DNA of 32,995 nt from Candidatus Parcubacteria bacterium (lineage in GTDB: Bacteria; Patescibacteriota; Minisyncoccia; Minisyncoccales; JAGLUP01): the NCBI GenBank assembly GCA_023134715.1, contig JAGLUP010000003.1, positions 66,019 through 99,013 of the forward strand, read 5' to 3'. The notes below the pieces were generated by a model. It had not been told where the DNA came from. It did no database searches and saw only the letters and a list, made by a program, of their open reading frames with translations. The first letter of the stretch is position 1, and every line of letters begins with the position of its first letter. Shown here piece by piece: positions 7,147 to 14,805 of the stretch. Both the position numbers and the translations under genes were made by a program.

Positions 7147-7866
7147 ATGCTGTCAAAATTTGTTTTTAAAATTATAGCGGTTTTTATAATCGGGACAATC
7201 GGCGGGATTTTTGCCGACCAGATTCTCTGGCCTTATTTTATAGAAAGACCTCTTTTTTATGAATATCGCTTAGATCAGTCCCCGATTTATATTAATGAAA
7301 CAAAAGAGATTACGATTCAGGAAAACACTGCTTTAAAAAAGGCGGTAGAAAAGGTAGAAAAATCAGTAATTGGAGTTAAGACACAAACTAAAACAGGAAA
7401 ATTTTTAGAGGGTTCTGGTGTAATTATTTCTTCTGATGGCTTAATGGTTACCCTGGCAGAGCTTGTTCCTTATGGTTCTACCTTTAATTTTTATATAGAC
7501 GGAAAGCAAGTTGTTTGCAAGATTTTAAAAAGGGATTTAGAGCAAAATTTAGCTTTAATAAAGATTGAGCAGGAGAATTTGCCTACCGTTAAATTTGCTG
7601 ACTTGGAAAAGCTGAAATTAGGAGAAAGGGTTTTTCTTGTCGGAGTAATTTTTAGAAAAAAAATCCCGCAGAAAATGGTAAATCAGGGAATTATTAAATA
7701 TTTCAATGAGGATTTACTTCATACGAGTATTTTTGAGAGTAAAGTTGTTCAAGGAAGCCCTTTGTTTGACATTGAAGGCAATGTTTTAGGCATAAACACG
7801 ATTGATTCTCAGGGAAAAGTCATCACCATCTCAATATCTAAAATCAAAACCTTCACCGGTTTTTAA
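7147..7866 (+). CDS. Membrane-anchored HtrA-fold pseudoprotease
   Basis: This 239-residue protein has a transmembrane helix at about 5-25 and a trypsin-like beta-barrel from about 60 to 235. The barrel aligns by eye with the active HtrA protein encoded at 1623-2834: SGVIISSDGLMVTLAELV matches the stretch around that protein's catalytic His, NLALIKI that around its Asp, and VQGSPLFD that around its Ser. All three catalytic positions are replaced: His by Glu105, Asp by Asn134 and Ser by Gln202. There is no PDZ domain. It should therefore bind but not cut. It follows the clpB-like gene after 5 nt and is very probably co-transcribed, suggesting a sensor, inhibitor or scaffold role linked to protein quality control; that role is inference. 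Confidence 0.8.
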   Translation: MLSKFVFKIIAVFIIGTIGGIFADQILWPYFIERPLFYEYRLDQSPIYINETKEITIQENTALKKAVEKVEKSVIGVKTQTKTGKFLEGSGVIISSDGLMVTLAELVPYGSTFNFYIDGKQVVCKILKRDLEQNLALIKIEQENLPTVKFADLEKLKLGERVFLVGVIFRKKIPQKMVNQGIIKYFNEDLLHTSIFESKVVQGSPLFDIEGNVLGINTIDSQGKVITISISKIKTFTGF

Positions 7867-7877
7867 AGAAATTTCAA

Positions 7878-7904
7878 GGAGCTTAGCTCCTGGAGCTAAG
7901 CTCC
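7878..7904. repeat. GGAGCTTAGCTCC palindrome, copy 1
   Basis: GGAGCTTAGCTCC (7878-7890) and its exact reverse complement GGAGCTAAGCTCC (7892-7904) are separated by one T. It lies 11 nt after the pseudo-HtrA stop and 12 nt before the next -35 box. No T-tract follows, so it is not a standard terminator. Confidence 0.9.
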
Positions 7905-7916
7905 CTAGGTCCGTGG

Positions 7917-7944
7917 TTGACAAAATTTATTATCATGATATGCT
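7917..7944 (+). promoter_or_regulatory. Promoter of the unrecognised gene at 8016
   Basis: TTGACA (7917-7922), a 16-bp spacer and TATGCT (7939-7944). The predicted leader of about 65 nt ends with a strong GGGAGGTGAGG ribosome-binding site before the ATG at 8016. Confidence 0.55.
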
Positions 7945-8015
7945 TAGCTGTTCGATGAAAAGAATAAAATTTGTTCTTTGAGAATAAAATATACAAATAT
8001 GGGAGGTGAGGAAAA

Positions 8016-8651
8016 ATGAGTAAAGAAGTAATAAATAACATAAATAAGGCAATTAAAAGAACAGGAAAGGAGCTGAAAGAAGAGACAGACAAAAAATCTC
8101 CTGACCACAAAAGGATTAAGGGGTTAGAAGAATATATGTCAAGTTTGCGAAAAGATAGGGCAAGAGAAGCTGAGATAAAAATTCTTGAAGACAGTGACCA
8201 AAGAAAAGAAAAAAGTGAGGAAAAACCGAGAGCAGTTGTTCGTGAAGTTGATGGTAAGTTGGTACTAGACGATCCTGATGCAGTAGCCGTGATGGAAGCA
8301 GTAGGAAAACACAATTGCCAGAACACATTGGAATTGAACGCTGATCGAGTTGCGCATTTCAAAAATCGTATTTCGGAACGTGAATTAACGGCTTCCAATA
8401 CGGTGATTGTGCTTTTGAATGTTGATGATGTTCATGGCGGTCCAATTGCCGACATCTTAATGCCTGAATACAATTGGAAGGAAATTCGCGATCGTGGAGA
8501 AGTTCCTTTTGCGCGAGGACTTGCTGACCGAGAATTTATTCAAGAAGTACTTAATACTTTCGACCAAGAAGCCGGTAAGAAGTTACAAGATATGTCAAAA
8601 GTGGCTGTTGTGGTCGTAGATCACGGAGTCGCCGAAGTATTTTCGGCATGA
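8016..8651 (+). CDS. Hypothetical protein, unrecognised
   Basis: This is a 211-residue soluble protein with no signal peptide or membrane segment. Residues 1-75 are highly charged and helical (KRTGKELKEETDKK, LRKDRAREAEIKILEDSDQRKEK), probably coiled coil. From about 76 the sequence changes to a globular domain with strands such as TVIVLLNVDD, the motif DVHGGPIADIL near 139-149, and KVAVVVVDHGVAEVF at the C terminus. I do not recognise the family. The gene has its own promoter, one of the strongest Shine-Dalgarno sites in the window and a terminator. The globular half uses more GC-ending codons than its neighbours, and the gene sits between palindrome copies 1 and 2; both are compatible with recent acquisition but do not prove it. 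Confidence 0.75.
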   Translation: MSKEVINNINKAIKRTGKELKEETDKKSPDHKRIKGLEEYMSSLRKDRAREAEIKILEDSDQRKEKSEEKPRAVVREVDGKLVLDDPDAVAVMEAVGKHNCQNTLELNADRVAHFKNRISERELTASNTVIVLLNVDDVHGGPIADILMPEYNWKEIRDRGEVPFARGLADREFIQEVLNTFDQEAGKKLQDMSKVAVVVVDHGVAEVFSA

Positions 8652-8714
8652 ACAGAAGCACAACAAAATAAGTAGCAAGAGTTGGTTATTATTGTGATTA
8701 ATATATAATTAATG

Positions 8715-8743
8715 AGAAGAGTTTTATACTCTTCTATTTTTTT
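8715..8743 (+). terminator. Rho-independent terminator
   Basis: AGAAGAG (8715-8721) pairs with CTCTTCT (8729-8735) around a 7-nt loop, followed by A and seven T. It ends the unit starting at 8016. In the 310-base stretch 8652-8961 I see only this terminator and palindrome copy 2. Confidence 0.85.
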
Positions 8744-8872
8744 ATTTAAAATTCTACTAAATTAGAAAAAGAAAATAAAACTTATTCCTATAGTTTAGTT
8801 ATAGAAAAATTGCAAGCAGGTAGTTCTCCACTGGCAATACTTTCAATAAATTTGTAAAATAAAAGAGAAGGG

Positions 8873-8917
8873 AAAACCCACGGAGCTTAGCTCCAGGAGC
8901 TAAGCTCCGTGGGTTTT
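8873..8917. repeat. Long palindrome, copy 2 (left of RAYT)
   Basis: The 22-nt arms 8873-8894 and 8896-8917 are perfect reverse complements around one A. The inner 13 bases are the GGAGCTTAGCTCC core and the outer part extends it with ACCCAC/GTGGGT. Confidence 0.93.
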
Positions 8918-8961
8918 CATAGGTTGAGCTTTATGGAATTAGTTTAATTTTATATTTTTAT

Positions 8962-9627
8962 ATGAGAAAGATTCAATTTGCTGATAATGAATATTATCAT
9001 ATTTATAATCGAGGCGTGGATAAGCGCGACATTTTTCTTGATGACGAGGATTATTTAAATTTTTTAAAGGATTTGAAAGAATTTAATAATAATTCTTATC
9101 ACGACGAAAGATTAAGAGTTTTGGGTCATTCTTCCAGTTTACGTTTTAAGGAGCTTAATTTCTTTTTGAATGATTTAGAGAGGGTGGTAGATGTAATAGC
9201 TTATTCGTTGAATCCAAATCACTTTCATCTTATATTAAAACAATTAAGAGAGAATGGTATTCCAAATTTTATGCATAAGATTGGGACTGGTTTCACAAAT
9301 AAATTTAATAAAAAATATGATCGTTCTGGCTCGCTTTTCCAAGGCTCTTATAAGGCGATTCATATTGATAACAATAATTATCTTCTTTGGTTAGCGGGTT
9401 ATGTTAATGGAAACATTGAAATTCACAGTAGCGAAAAAGCAGAGTTTTATAAATGGTCAAGCTTTAAGAGCTTTTTAAATCAAGAAACAAGCGAAATTTT
9501 AGGAGATATAGATGTTATTCTTTCTCAATTTGAAGATGCTGAGAGATTCAAAGAATTTATTGAAAGGGTAATCAGCGAAAGCAAGACAAAGAAAGAAATG
9601 GAAAAGTATTTATTAGAAAAGATTTAA
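8962..9627 (+). CDS. REP-associated tyrosine transposase (IS200-like Y1 family)
   Basis: This 221-residue HUH endonuclease of the TnpA-REP (RAYT) type opens with the family signature YYHIYNRGVDKRDIF. The metal-binding HUH motif is NHFHL (His87, His89). LFQGSYKAIHID follows near 125-136, then AGYVNGNIEIH with the likely nucleophile Tyr147, and the closing YKWSSFKSF. Such enzymes cut and rejoin single-stranded DNA at REP hairpins. The single Tyr and the lack of tnpB fit a RAYT rather than a complete IS200/IS605 element. The catalytic residues are intact. The TAA stop (9625-9627) shares its last base with palindrome copy 3, and copy 2 ends 44 nt before the ATG, so the enzyme is embedded in its probable substrate. 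Confidence 0.9.
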   Translation: MRKIQFADNEYYHIYNRGVDKRDIFLDDEDYLNFLKDLKEFNNNSYHDERLRVLGHSSSLRFKELNFFLNDLERVVDVIAYSLNPNHFHLILKQLRENGIPNFMHKIGTGFTNKFNKKYDRSGSLFQGSYKAIHIDNNNYLLWLAGYVNGNIEIHSSEKAEFYKWSSFKSFLNQETSEILGDIDVILSQFEDAERFKEFIERVISESKTKKEMEKYLLEKI

Positions 9628-9669
9628 GACCCACGGAGCTTAGCTCCCGGAGCTAAGCTCCGTGGGTCT
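9627..9669. repeat. Long palindrome, copy 3 (right of RAYT)
   Basis: The 21-nt arms 9627-9647 and 9649-9669 are perfect reverse complements around one C. The core and CCCAC/GTGGG extension equal copy 2; the outermost bases differ. A short duplicate of CCGTGG follows. Confidence 0.93.
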
Positions 9670-9690
9670 CCGTGGATTTAGTCAAGATGG

Positions 9691-9718
9691 CTTCTCCATT
9701 GATTCTTCTCCATTGATT
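9691..9718. repeat. 14-bp tandem duplication
   Basis: CTTCTCCATTGATT occurs twice head to tail (9691-9704 and 9705-9718). Confidence 0.85.
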
Positions 9719-9768
9719 CCCGGTTGATATAAAATTTGACATTAGGTCAAGGAGCTTGTAGAATTAAA

Positions 9769-9788
9769 AAATAGTAAGAAATAGTAAG
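9769..9788. repeat. 10-bp tandem duplication
   Basis: AAATAGTAAG occurs twice head to tail (9769-9778 and 9779-9788). Confidence 0.75.
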
Positions 9789-9791
9789 TTT

Positions 9792-9808
9792 CTGTAGCTA
9801 AGCTACAG
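9792..9808. repeat. Short palindrome related to the RAYT-linked core
   Basis: CTGTAGCT and AGCTACAG (9792-9799 and 9801-9808) flank one A. The inner AGCTAAGCT equals the core of the long palindromes, but the neighbouring base pair is changed, so this may be a degenerate single arm. Confidence 0.6.
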
Positions 9809-9847
9809 GAAAAATAGAATTAGAATTAAAAAGCGTCGGTTTTTTTA

Positions 9848-9873
9848 TTATTGGTTTAATTTATTGGTTTAAT
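9848..9873. repeat. 13-bp tandem duplication before the membrane protein gene
   Basis: TTATTGGTTTAAT occurs twice head to tail (9848-9860 and 9861-9873), ending 9 nt before the ATG at 9883. It may overlap the promoter of that gene. Confidence 0.8.
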
Positions 9874-9882
9874 TTTTTTATT

Positions 9883-10509
9883 ATGAACATTATAAATGAA
9901 ATGAGAAATATGAGCAAAAAGACAAAAATTATTGTTTTAATTGCTATTTTACTTATCCTCGCCGGTGGGATTTTTTTGTGGAATGAAAGGAGAGAAAAAC
10001 AAGGAATGGGGTTTGCGAATTTAGAGAATTATACTGTTAAAGAGACCTCTGAAGGCAAGTTGGTGGAAATAAAGGATATAGGATTAAGTTTTAATATACC
10101 TGAAGGATGGAGGATAGGTATTCCTGATTACGGAACCCAGATATTTTTTTATAGCCCAGACGAGAAAGAAAAAAATAGATTTTTAATAAATGAAGGATGC
10201 AAAATAGATATAGAGGTAGAGCAAAGGAAAGTAGATATAAATAAAATAGAAGAAGAAATAGACTCATATACACTTGGCTATCTTTCAGCAAATAATGAAA
10301 TTATAACAGTGGACAACAGGCAGGCTCTTAAGAGCTCAGAGGAATTGTCAGAAAGTCTTAATTTGTATCATGTTATGGTTTTTGTCCCATATAATAATTT
10401 ATTCTGTGAGGATAAAATTTATTCATTTGGGCTGTTTTCTAATTTGAAAGACAAAGAAAGGTGTTCGCAGGAATTTGATAAATTTTTAGAAACAATATCA
10501 ATTAAATAA
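9883..10509 (+). CDS. Membrane-anchored hypothetical protein
   Basis: The protein has 208 residues from the first ATG; ATGs at 9901 and 9910 would remove 6 or 9 residues and still keep the anchor. A transmembrane helix (about 17-33, IIVLIAILLILAGGIFL) is followed by an extracytoplasmic domain with GLSFNIPEGWRIGIPD near 66-81, a pattern seen in PsbP-like and other small beta-rich secreted domains (hydrophobic-S-hydrophobic-P-xGW). Two cysteines near residues 106 and 167 and another near the end could form disulfides. I cannot name the family with confidence. The gene precedes the giant surface protein gene by 8 nt, so the two form an operon and may act together at the cell surface. Confidence 0.75.
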   Translation: MNIINEMRNMSKKTKIIVLIAILLILAGGIFLWNERREKQGMGFANLENYTVKETSEGKLVEIKDIGLSFNIPEGWRIGIPDYGTQIFFYSPDEKEKNRFLINEGCKIDIEVEQRKVDINKIEEEIDSYTLGYLSANNEIITVDNRQALKSSEELSESLNLYHVMVFVPYNNLFCEDKIYSFGLFSNLKDKERCSQEFDKFLETISIK

Positions 10510-10517
10510 GAGTAAAA

Positions 10518-13500
10518 ATGAATATTTTGAATAAAAAGGTTTTTTTAGTATTTTTACTGTTTTTTTCAGTAAGTTTTTTTGCTTTGCCTCAAAATTGTTT
10601 TGCTGATAGTTCAGAAACATCAGAATATCTTGAACTTTCTGAAAAAGACGCAAAAAATTTAATGAAACCGCTTATTCAGGGCTCAATAGATAGTTGGACA
10701 GCTATAGCAGGATTATCTCAACCAGAAGAAGAAGCGATTTTGAAGATTTTAGAAAATTCTATTAGATATGACCAGATTAAATTTTGGTTAAGCTATATTC
10801 CCGCGCAAACAGCAAAAACAATTGTAAAAGGAGCTATTAAAATTGCTCCTTTAGTGGCAAGTTCTGAAATATCTGTTGTTTTAGATAAAATTGAGAAAAT
10901 GTCTGTTGAACAAGCGGTAAAATATGGAGAAAATTGGCTTTTGCAAAATCAAATAAGAAAAGCAAGCGGTGTTTTAACTGATTCCTATGAAACCTATAGC
11001 AAGACTACACATAAGCCTGTTTTTCAGTTTATTATTATTTATAAGCCAAAAAATAAAGAAATTAGAATAACAATTTATTCGCCAAATAGTGTTGATCCTC
11101 CGCATCCTACAAGAAAATATCAATGGATAGGAAACGGAGGCAAGCCAATAGATCCATTTATAGTAAATATAAGCGGAAAGGCGGAAAAAGAGAAATCCGG
11201 ACAATATAAATGGACGAGAGGGCCAAATATTGATATTTCTTTTCCGGAAGATGTTCCGGATTTAGGCATAAAACCGCTTTCTTTTTGGGAAAAACAGAAG
11301 AAAGGCGTTGAAAACGAGTTGAAAAAGAAAAAAATAGTTTTAACACAGTTTTTAAAGTGGGTGAGCAGTGAAACAAATGTAAATGTAGAAGGTATTTGGG
11401 CTAAAATTAAGGATACTATCTCTAACATTGACTTGTTCGGCGGCGCGGCGTTGGTGGAGACGCCAATATTAAAAGATGAAAAATTAACATTGACTGAAGA
11501 TTTTCCAGAAATTTTTTCAGAAACTGAGTCAAGCGCGTCAGTGGAACCAGAAACAGAGCCTCAACCAGAGGTTGATGCTAAGTTTCAATCTGAGGATAAA
11601 TCAGATGGGGTCGGACATAACATAGGACAGACATTAAGTAAAGATGAGATCGAGGAGGAATTAAAAGGGATTTTAGAGGAAGTTGATAAGATTAGTCAGG
11701 AAGTTAAGGAATTAGTTGGACATATTGAAGAAAAATTGGTTGACGCTGAAGATATGAAGGACAAAGAGGAAGAAGAGACAGTAGAAGAAGACGAGGAAAC
11801 AGAGATAGAGTTGGCAAAATCCACGGTTCTTTGCGATAAAAAATTTGGGAATTCGCCTGTTCAAAACAAGGTTATTATCAATGAGGTAGCTTGGATGGGG
11901 ACAAAAAATTCCTCAAATGACGAGTGGATTGAGTTGAAAAACCTTACTAATAGCACAATCAGCTTAGAAGGATGGCAATTAATTGATAAAAAACAGCAAA
12001 TTAAAATAGTTTTTACCGCAGGAGAAGCTATTCCTGCTGGCGGGTTTTTGTTTTTGGAGAGAACTGACGATGATTCAGTGCCAAATATTGATGCTGACTT
12101 AATTTATACTGGCGCGCTTAGTAATAGCAATGAAGCATTATATCTTTTTAATGAAAATTGCCAACTTCAAGACGAAGTTTTAGCTGATTCTAAGTGGCCG
12201 GCAGGAAACAATAGCGAAAAAAGAACAATGGAAAGAGCCAATAATTTAACTTGGCATAGCTATTGTGGTCCGCATAGAGCTGGTATTTTTGGCACTCCAA
12301 AAGCGGGGAACAGTTTTGCTCCCATGGTTTTTGCTGGCAGCGGAGGCGGAGGCGGTTCCAGCGCTTCTGAACCTGAACCTGAAATTCAATACTGTTCTCA
12401 AGAAAATTTATCTTTAGCGACTTCTTTATTTGTTGTTTTAAATGAAATCGCGTGGATGGGAACAGCAACCTCTTCTAACGACGAGTGGATTGAGCTGAAA
12501 AATGTATCTGACCAAGATGTTTCTTTAGAAGGATGGCAAATTTTAGATAAAGACGAGCAAATTAAAATAGTTTTTAGCGCAGGAGAAGCTATTCCTGCTG
12601 GCGGGTTTTTGCTTTTGGAGCGGACTGATGATGATTCTGTTCCAGATATTACAGCGGATTTAATTTATGTTGGCGGTTTGAATAATCAAGATGAAACCCT
12701 GCGGCTTTTTGACCAAAATTGTAATTTAATAGATGAGATTCAAGCAACTTCAACCTGGTCGGCAGGAGATAATAACGAGAAAAGGACAATGGAGAGAAAG
12801 ATGGGACTACCGGGATGGCTTCCCGGTAGTTGGCAAACGAGTCAAAATCCTGGCGGCACGCCAAGGCAGGAAAATAGCGAGATTTTTGATGGAGATTTTG
12901 TAGAAGAAGAGACAGAGGAAGAACCCGAGCCCCTACCTCTGACTGAAGCTCAAAATGTTGTAATTTCTGAAATTCAGCTTGCAGACAGAGAATTTATTGA
13001 GCTTTATAATCCATTAGATGAGGATATAGATATTTCTAATTGGTATTTTTCTTATTTTTCTTCAACCAGAGATTGGAATGAGCCGTACCGAAATAAAAAT
13101 TTTTCTGAAATATCTACATCTACAGCTACAACTACAATCATTATTTCAGCCAAAAGCTATTTTCTTATTGGTTTACAGGGATATCCAGAACAAGAAGGGA
13201 ATCCAAATAGCGACTGGCAGATTTATGAAACCAGCCAATTAGGCAATCAAACTGGCGCTGTAGGTATATTTTCCTGTAATCCGCAGGACGCAACTTCTTC
13301 AGAAGAGGCAATGGCTTGTAAAATTGACGCTGTTGGCTGGGGAGATGTAATAGTTAAAGAAGCGACAAGCACTGAATCTGCTCCAGAGAACAAAAGTTTA
13401 GCGAGAATAAGAAACAGTCAAGGCAATTATGTTGACAGTAATAATAATTTTCAAGATTTTGAGATCCAAGAGATTGTTTCACCTACGAATTCAAAAGGAG

Positions 13501-14777
13501 AAACAGGAGATGTTGTTTGTCCAGAGCCAATTTCTGATTTAGGGGCAAGTAGGACAAAAAATACTGTTGTTTTAACTTGGTCAGCGCCAAATGACCCTGG
13601 TACTTTGCCAGAAAATTTTGTTTATGAAATTCGTTATCTAAAAAATGAGGAAATTAGCGAGAATAATTGGGATAGCGCGTCATCATCTGCCGCCACAACT
13701 ACTGATTTGACGATAGCTATCTCTGACCTTTATTATAATTCTGTTTATTATTTTGGAGTCAAAACTTTTGACACTAAAAATTGTTCTCTAATTTCCAATG
13801 TTGTTTCTTTGGAGATTCCTCGCATGGGAGGAATATTGCCGGCAACAGGCCAGACAAGCTCATACGATAAGTTTGATGATGGATTTTATTCAGCAGGATG
13901 CAATAATGGTTATACTGGTAATAATGATGGAACTATTACAGATAATTGCACTGGTTTAATTTGGCTCAAACAGGGACAGGAAAAAATGAAATGGAAAGAC
14001 GCAATTGATTTTTGTAATAATTTAGATTTTGCCAGCTCCACTGACTGGCGTTTGCCAAATTATAAGGAATTATATAGTATTGTTGATTTTGGAGCGGAAA
14101 ACGCGCCGGTTATTGATAAAAATTATTTTAATATTGAGCCAGACAAATATTGGACTTCATCTGCTCGAAAAAAAATACTTGGATATGGACATCTTTATTA
14201 CGCTTATGGCATAGATTTTAATACAAGGAAAACTCATAGAGTTATGTTAATGAGAAGCCATGGAGGAGGAGAAGGAGAAGATTCTTTTTATGTTTTGCCG
14301 GTTCGCGGCCCAGATGGTCCAGATGTTCTGCCGATTACTAATTTGCATTCATCTAGCGCATACAGAGGGGGAGATGACGCGAATTTGCAAAAAGGATGCG
14401 ATTCTGAAATTCAAATCAATGAAGATGGGACTAAAACAGATACTTGTACAAATTTAATGTGGCATCATATTCAGCTTGATGGAGCTTATTGTTCTTGGGA
14501 GCAAGCGGTTGAACATGCTGAAAATTCAGATTTTGCCGGTTATACTGACTGGCGTTTGCCTAATATCCAAGAGCTTTTACTTACAGAAGGAATATGTTAT
14601 AGAGGGCTAAGCGGGCCTTGGGCATATTGGTCTTCCACTGCTTATTCTCTTGATAATAATCAGCATTGGTATTTAGATAATTATAATGGAAGAGGAGAGA
14701 CTAACGCAGGCGATCAAAATCATTTTAGTTATCATTGGGATATTCGTCTTTTATTTGTCCGAAACATTGATGATTAG
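10518..14777 (+). CDS. Giant secreted mosaic protein: lamin-tail, FN3 and DUF1566 domains
   Basis: The protein has 1419 residues. The signal peptide is at 1-29 (cut after CFA). A helical N-terminal region of about 300 residues follows, then an acidic, coiled-coil stretch (about 325-435). Two lamin-tail domains start near 452 and 639 (INEVAWMGT, LNEIAWMGT; both with EWIELKN and LEGWQ), with a Gly/Ser linker between them. A third, diverged one starts near 814 (ISEIQLADREFIELYNP), an FN3-like domain lies at about 1002-1100, and two DUF1566 (Lcl_C-like) domains occupy about 1127-1270 and 1292-1419, each with TDWRLPN. These are binding and adhesion modules; no enzyme motif is seen. The first two lamin-tail repeats share a 33-nt identical block, so the duplication is fairly recent. 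A palindrome lies in frame at 12806-12830. Confidence 0.88.
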   Translation: MNILNKKVFLVFLLFFSVSFFALPQNCFADSSETSEYLELSEKDAKNLMKPLIQGSIDSWTAIAGLSQPEEEAILKILENSIRYDQIKFWLSYIPAQTAKTIVKGAIKIAPLVASSEISVVLDKIEKMSVEQAVKYGENWLLQNQIRKASGVLTDSYETYSKTTHKPVFQFIIIYKPKNKEIRITIYSPNSVDPPHPTRKYQWIGNGGKPIDPFIVNISGKAEKEKSGQYKWTRGPNIDISFPEDVPDLGIKPLSFWEKQKKGVENELKKKKIVLTQFLKWVSSETNVNVEGIWAKIKDTISNIDLFGGAALVETPILKDEKLTLTEDFPEIFSETESSASVEPETEPQPEVDAKFQSEDKSDGVGHNIGQTLSKDEIEEELKGILEEVDKISQEVKELVGHIEEKLVDAEDMKDKEEEETVEEDEETEIELAKSTVLCDKKFGNSPVQNKVIINEVAWMGTKNSSNDEWIELKNLTNSTISLEGWQLIDKKQQIKIVFTAGEAIPAGGFLFLERTDDDSVPNIDADLIYTGALSNSNEALYLFNENCQLQDEVLADSKWPAGNNSEKRTMERANNLTWHSYCGPHRAGIFGTPKAGNSFAPMVFAGSGGGGGSSASEPEPEIQYCSQENLSLATSLFVVLNEIAWMGTATSSNDEWIELKNVSDQDVSLEGWQILDKDEQIKIVFSAGEAIPAGGFLLLERTDDDSVPDITADLIYVGGLNNQDETLRLFDQNCNLIDEIQATSTWSAGDNNEKRTMERKMGLPGWLPGSWQTSQNPGGTPRQENSEIFDGDFVEEETEEEPEPLPLTEAQNVVISEIQLADREFIELYNPLDEDIDISNWYFSYFSSTRDWNEPYRNKNFSEISTSTATTTIIISAKSYFLIGLQGYPEQEGNPNSDWQIYETSQLGNQTGAVGIFSCNPQDATSSEEAMACKIDAVGWGDVIVKEATSTESAPENKSLARIRNSQGNYVDSNNNFQDFEIQEIVSPTNSKGETGDVVCPEPISDLGASRTKNTVVLTWSAPNDPGTLPENFVYEIRYLKNEEISENNWDSASSSAATTTDLTIAISDLYYNSVYYFGVKTFDTKNCSLISNVVSLEIPRMGGILPATGQTSSYDKFDDGFYSAGCNNGYTGNNDGTITDNCTGLIWLKQGQEKMKWKDAIDFCNNLDFASSTDWRLPNYKELYSIVDFGAENAPVIDKNYFNIEPDKYWTSSARKKILGYGHLYYAYGIDFNTRKTHRVMLMRSHGGGEGEDSFYVLPVRGPDGPDVLPITNLHSSSAYRGGDDANLQKGCDSEIQINEDGTKTDTCTNLMWHHIQLDGAYCSWEQAVEHAENSDFAGYTDWRLPNIQELLLTEGICYRGLSGPWAYWSSTAYSLDNNQHWYLDNYNGRGETNAGDQNHFSYHWDIRLLFVRNIDD
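12806..12830. repeat. Palindrome inside the lamin-tail protein gene
   Basis: ACTACCGGGA (12806-12815) and TCCCGGTAGT (12821-12830) are perfect reverse complements around TGGCT. It encodes GLPGWLPGSW at the C-terminal edge of the second lamin-tail repeat; the first repeat has no equivalent bases, so this is an insertion relative to its sister domain. Confidence 0.75.
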
Positions 14778-14795
14778 ATAAAATTCTGCTATACT
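14767..14795 (+). promoter_or_regulatory. Promoter inside the end of the giant surface protein gene
   Basis: TTGATG (14767-14772), a 17-bp spacer and TATACT (14790-14795) preceded by TGC (extended -10). The -10 box ends 10 nt before the ATG at 14806, giving a leader of only a few nucleotides. Confidence 0.65.
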
Positions 14796-14805
14796 TGATG
14801 ATATT

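Larger units (their letters stand above)
8873..9669 (+). mobile_element. RAYT transposase gene bracketed by two long palindromes
   Basis: A REP-associated tyrosine transposase gene lies between two near-identical hairpins (8873-8917 and 9627-9669). The extent given is the outer ends of the hairpins. Whether the whole block moves as a unit or the transposase was domesticated and only mobilises palindromes cannot be told from one locus; no target-site duplication was identified. Confidence 0.6.

Noticed and set aside
7883-8398. A long minus-strand open frame opposite the gene at 8016
   Set aside because: It overlaps a plus-strand gene that has promoter, ribosome site and terminator. Its product is Ser/Phe-rich low-complexity sequence typical of an antisense shadow.
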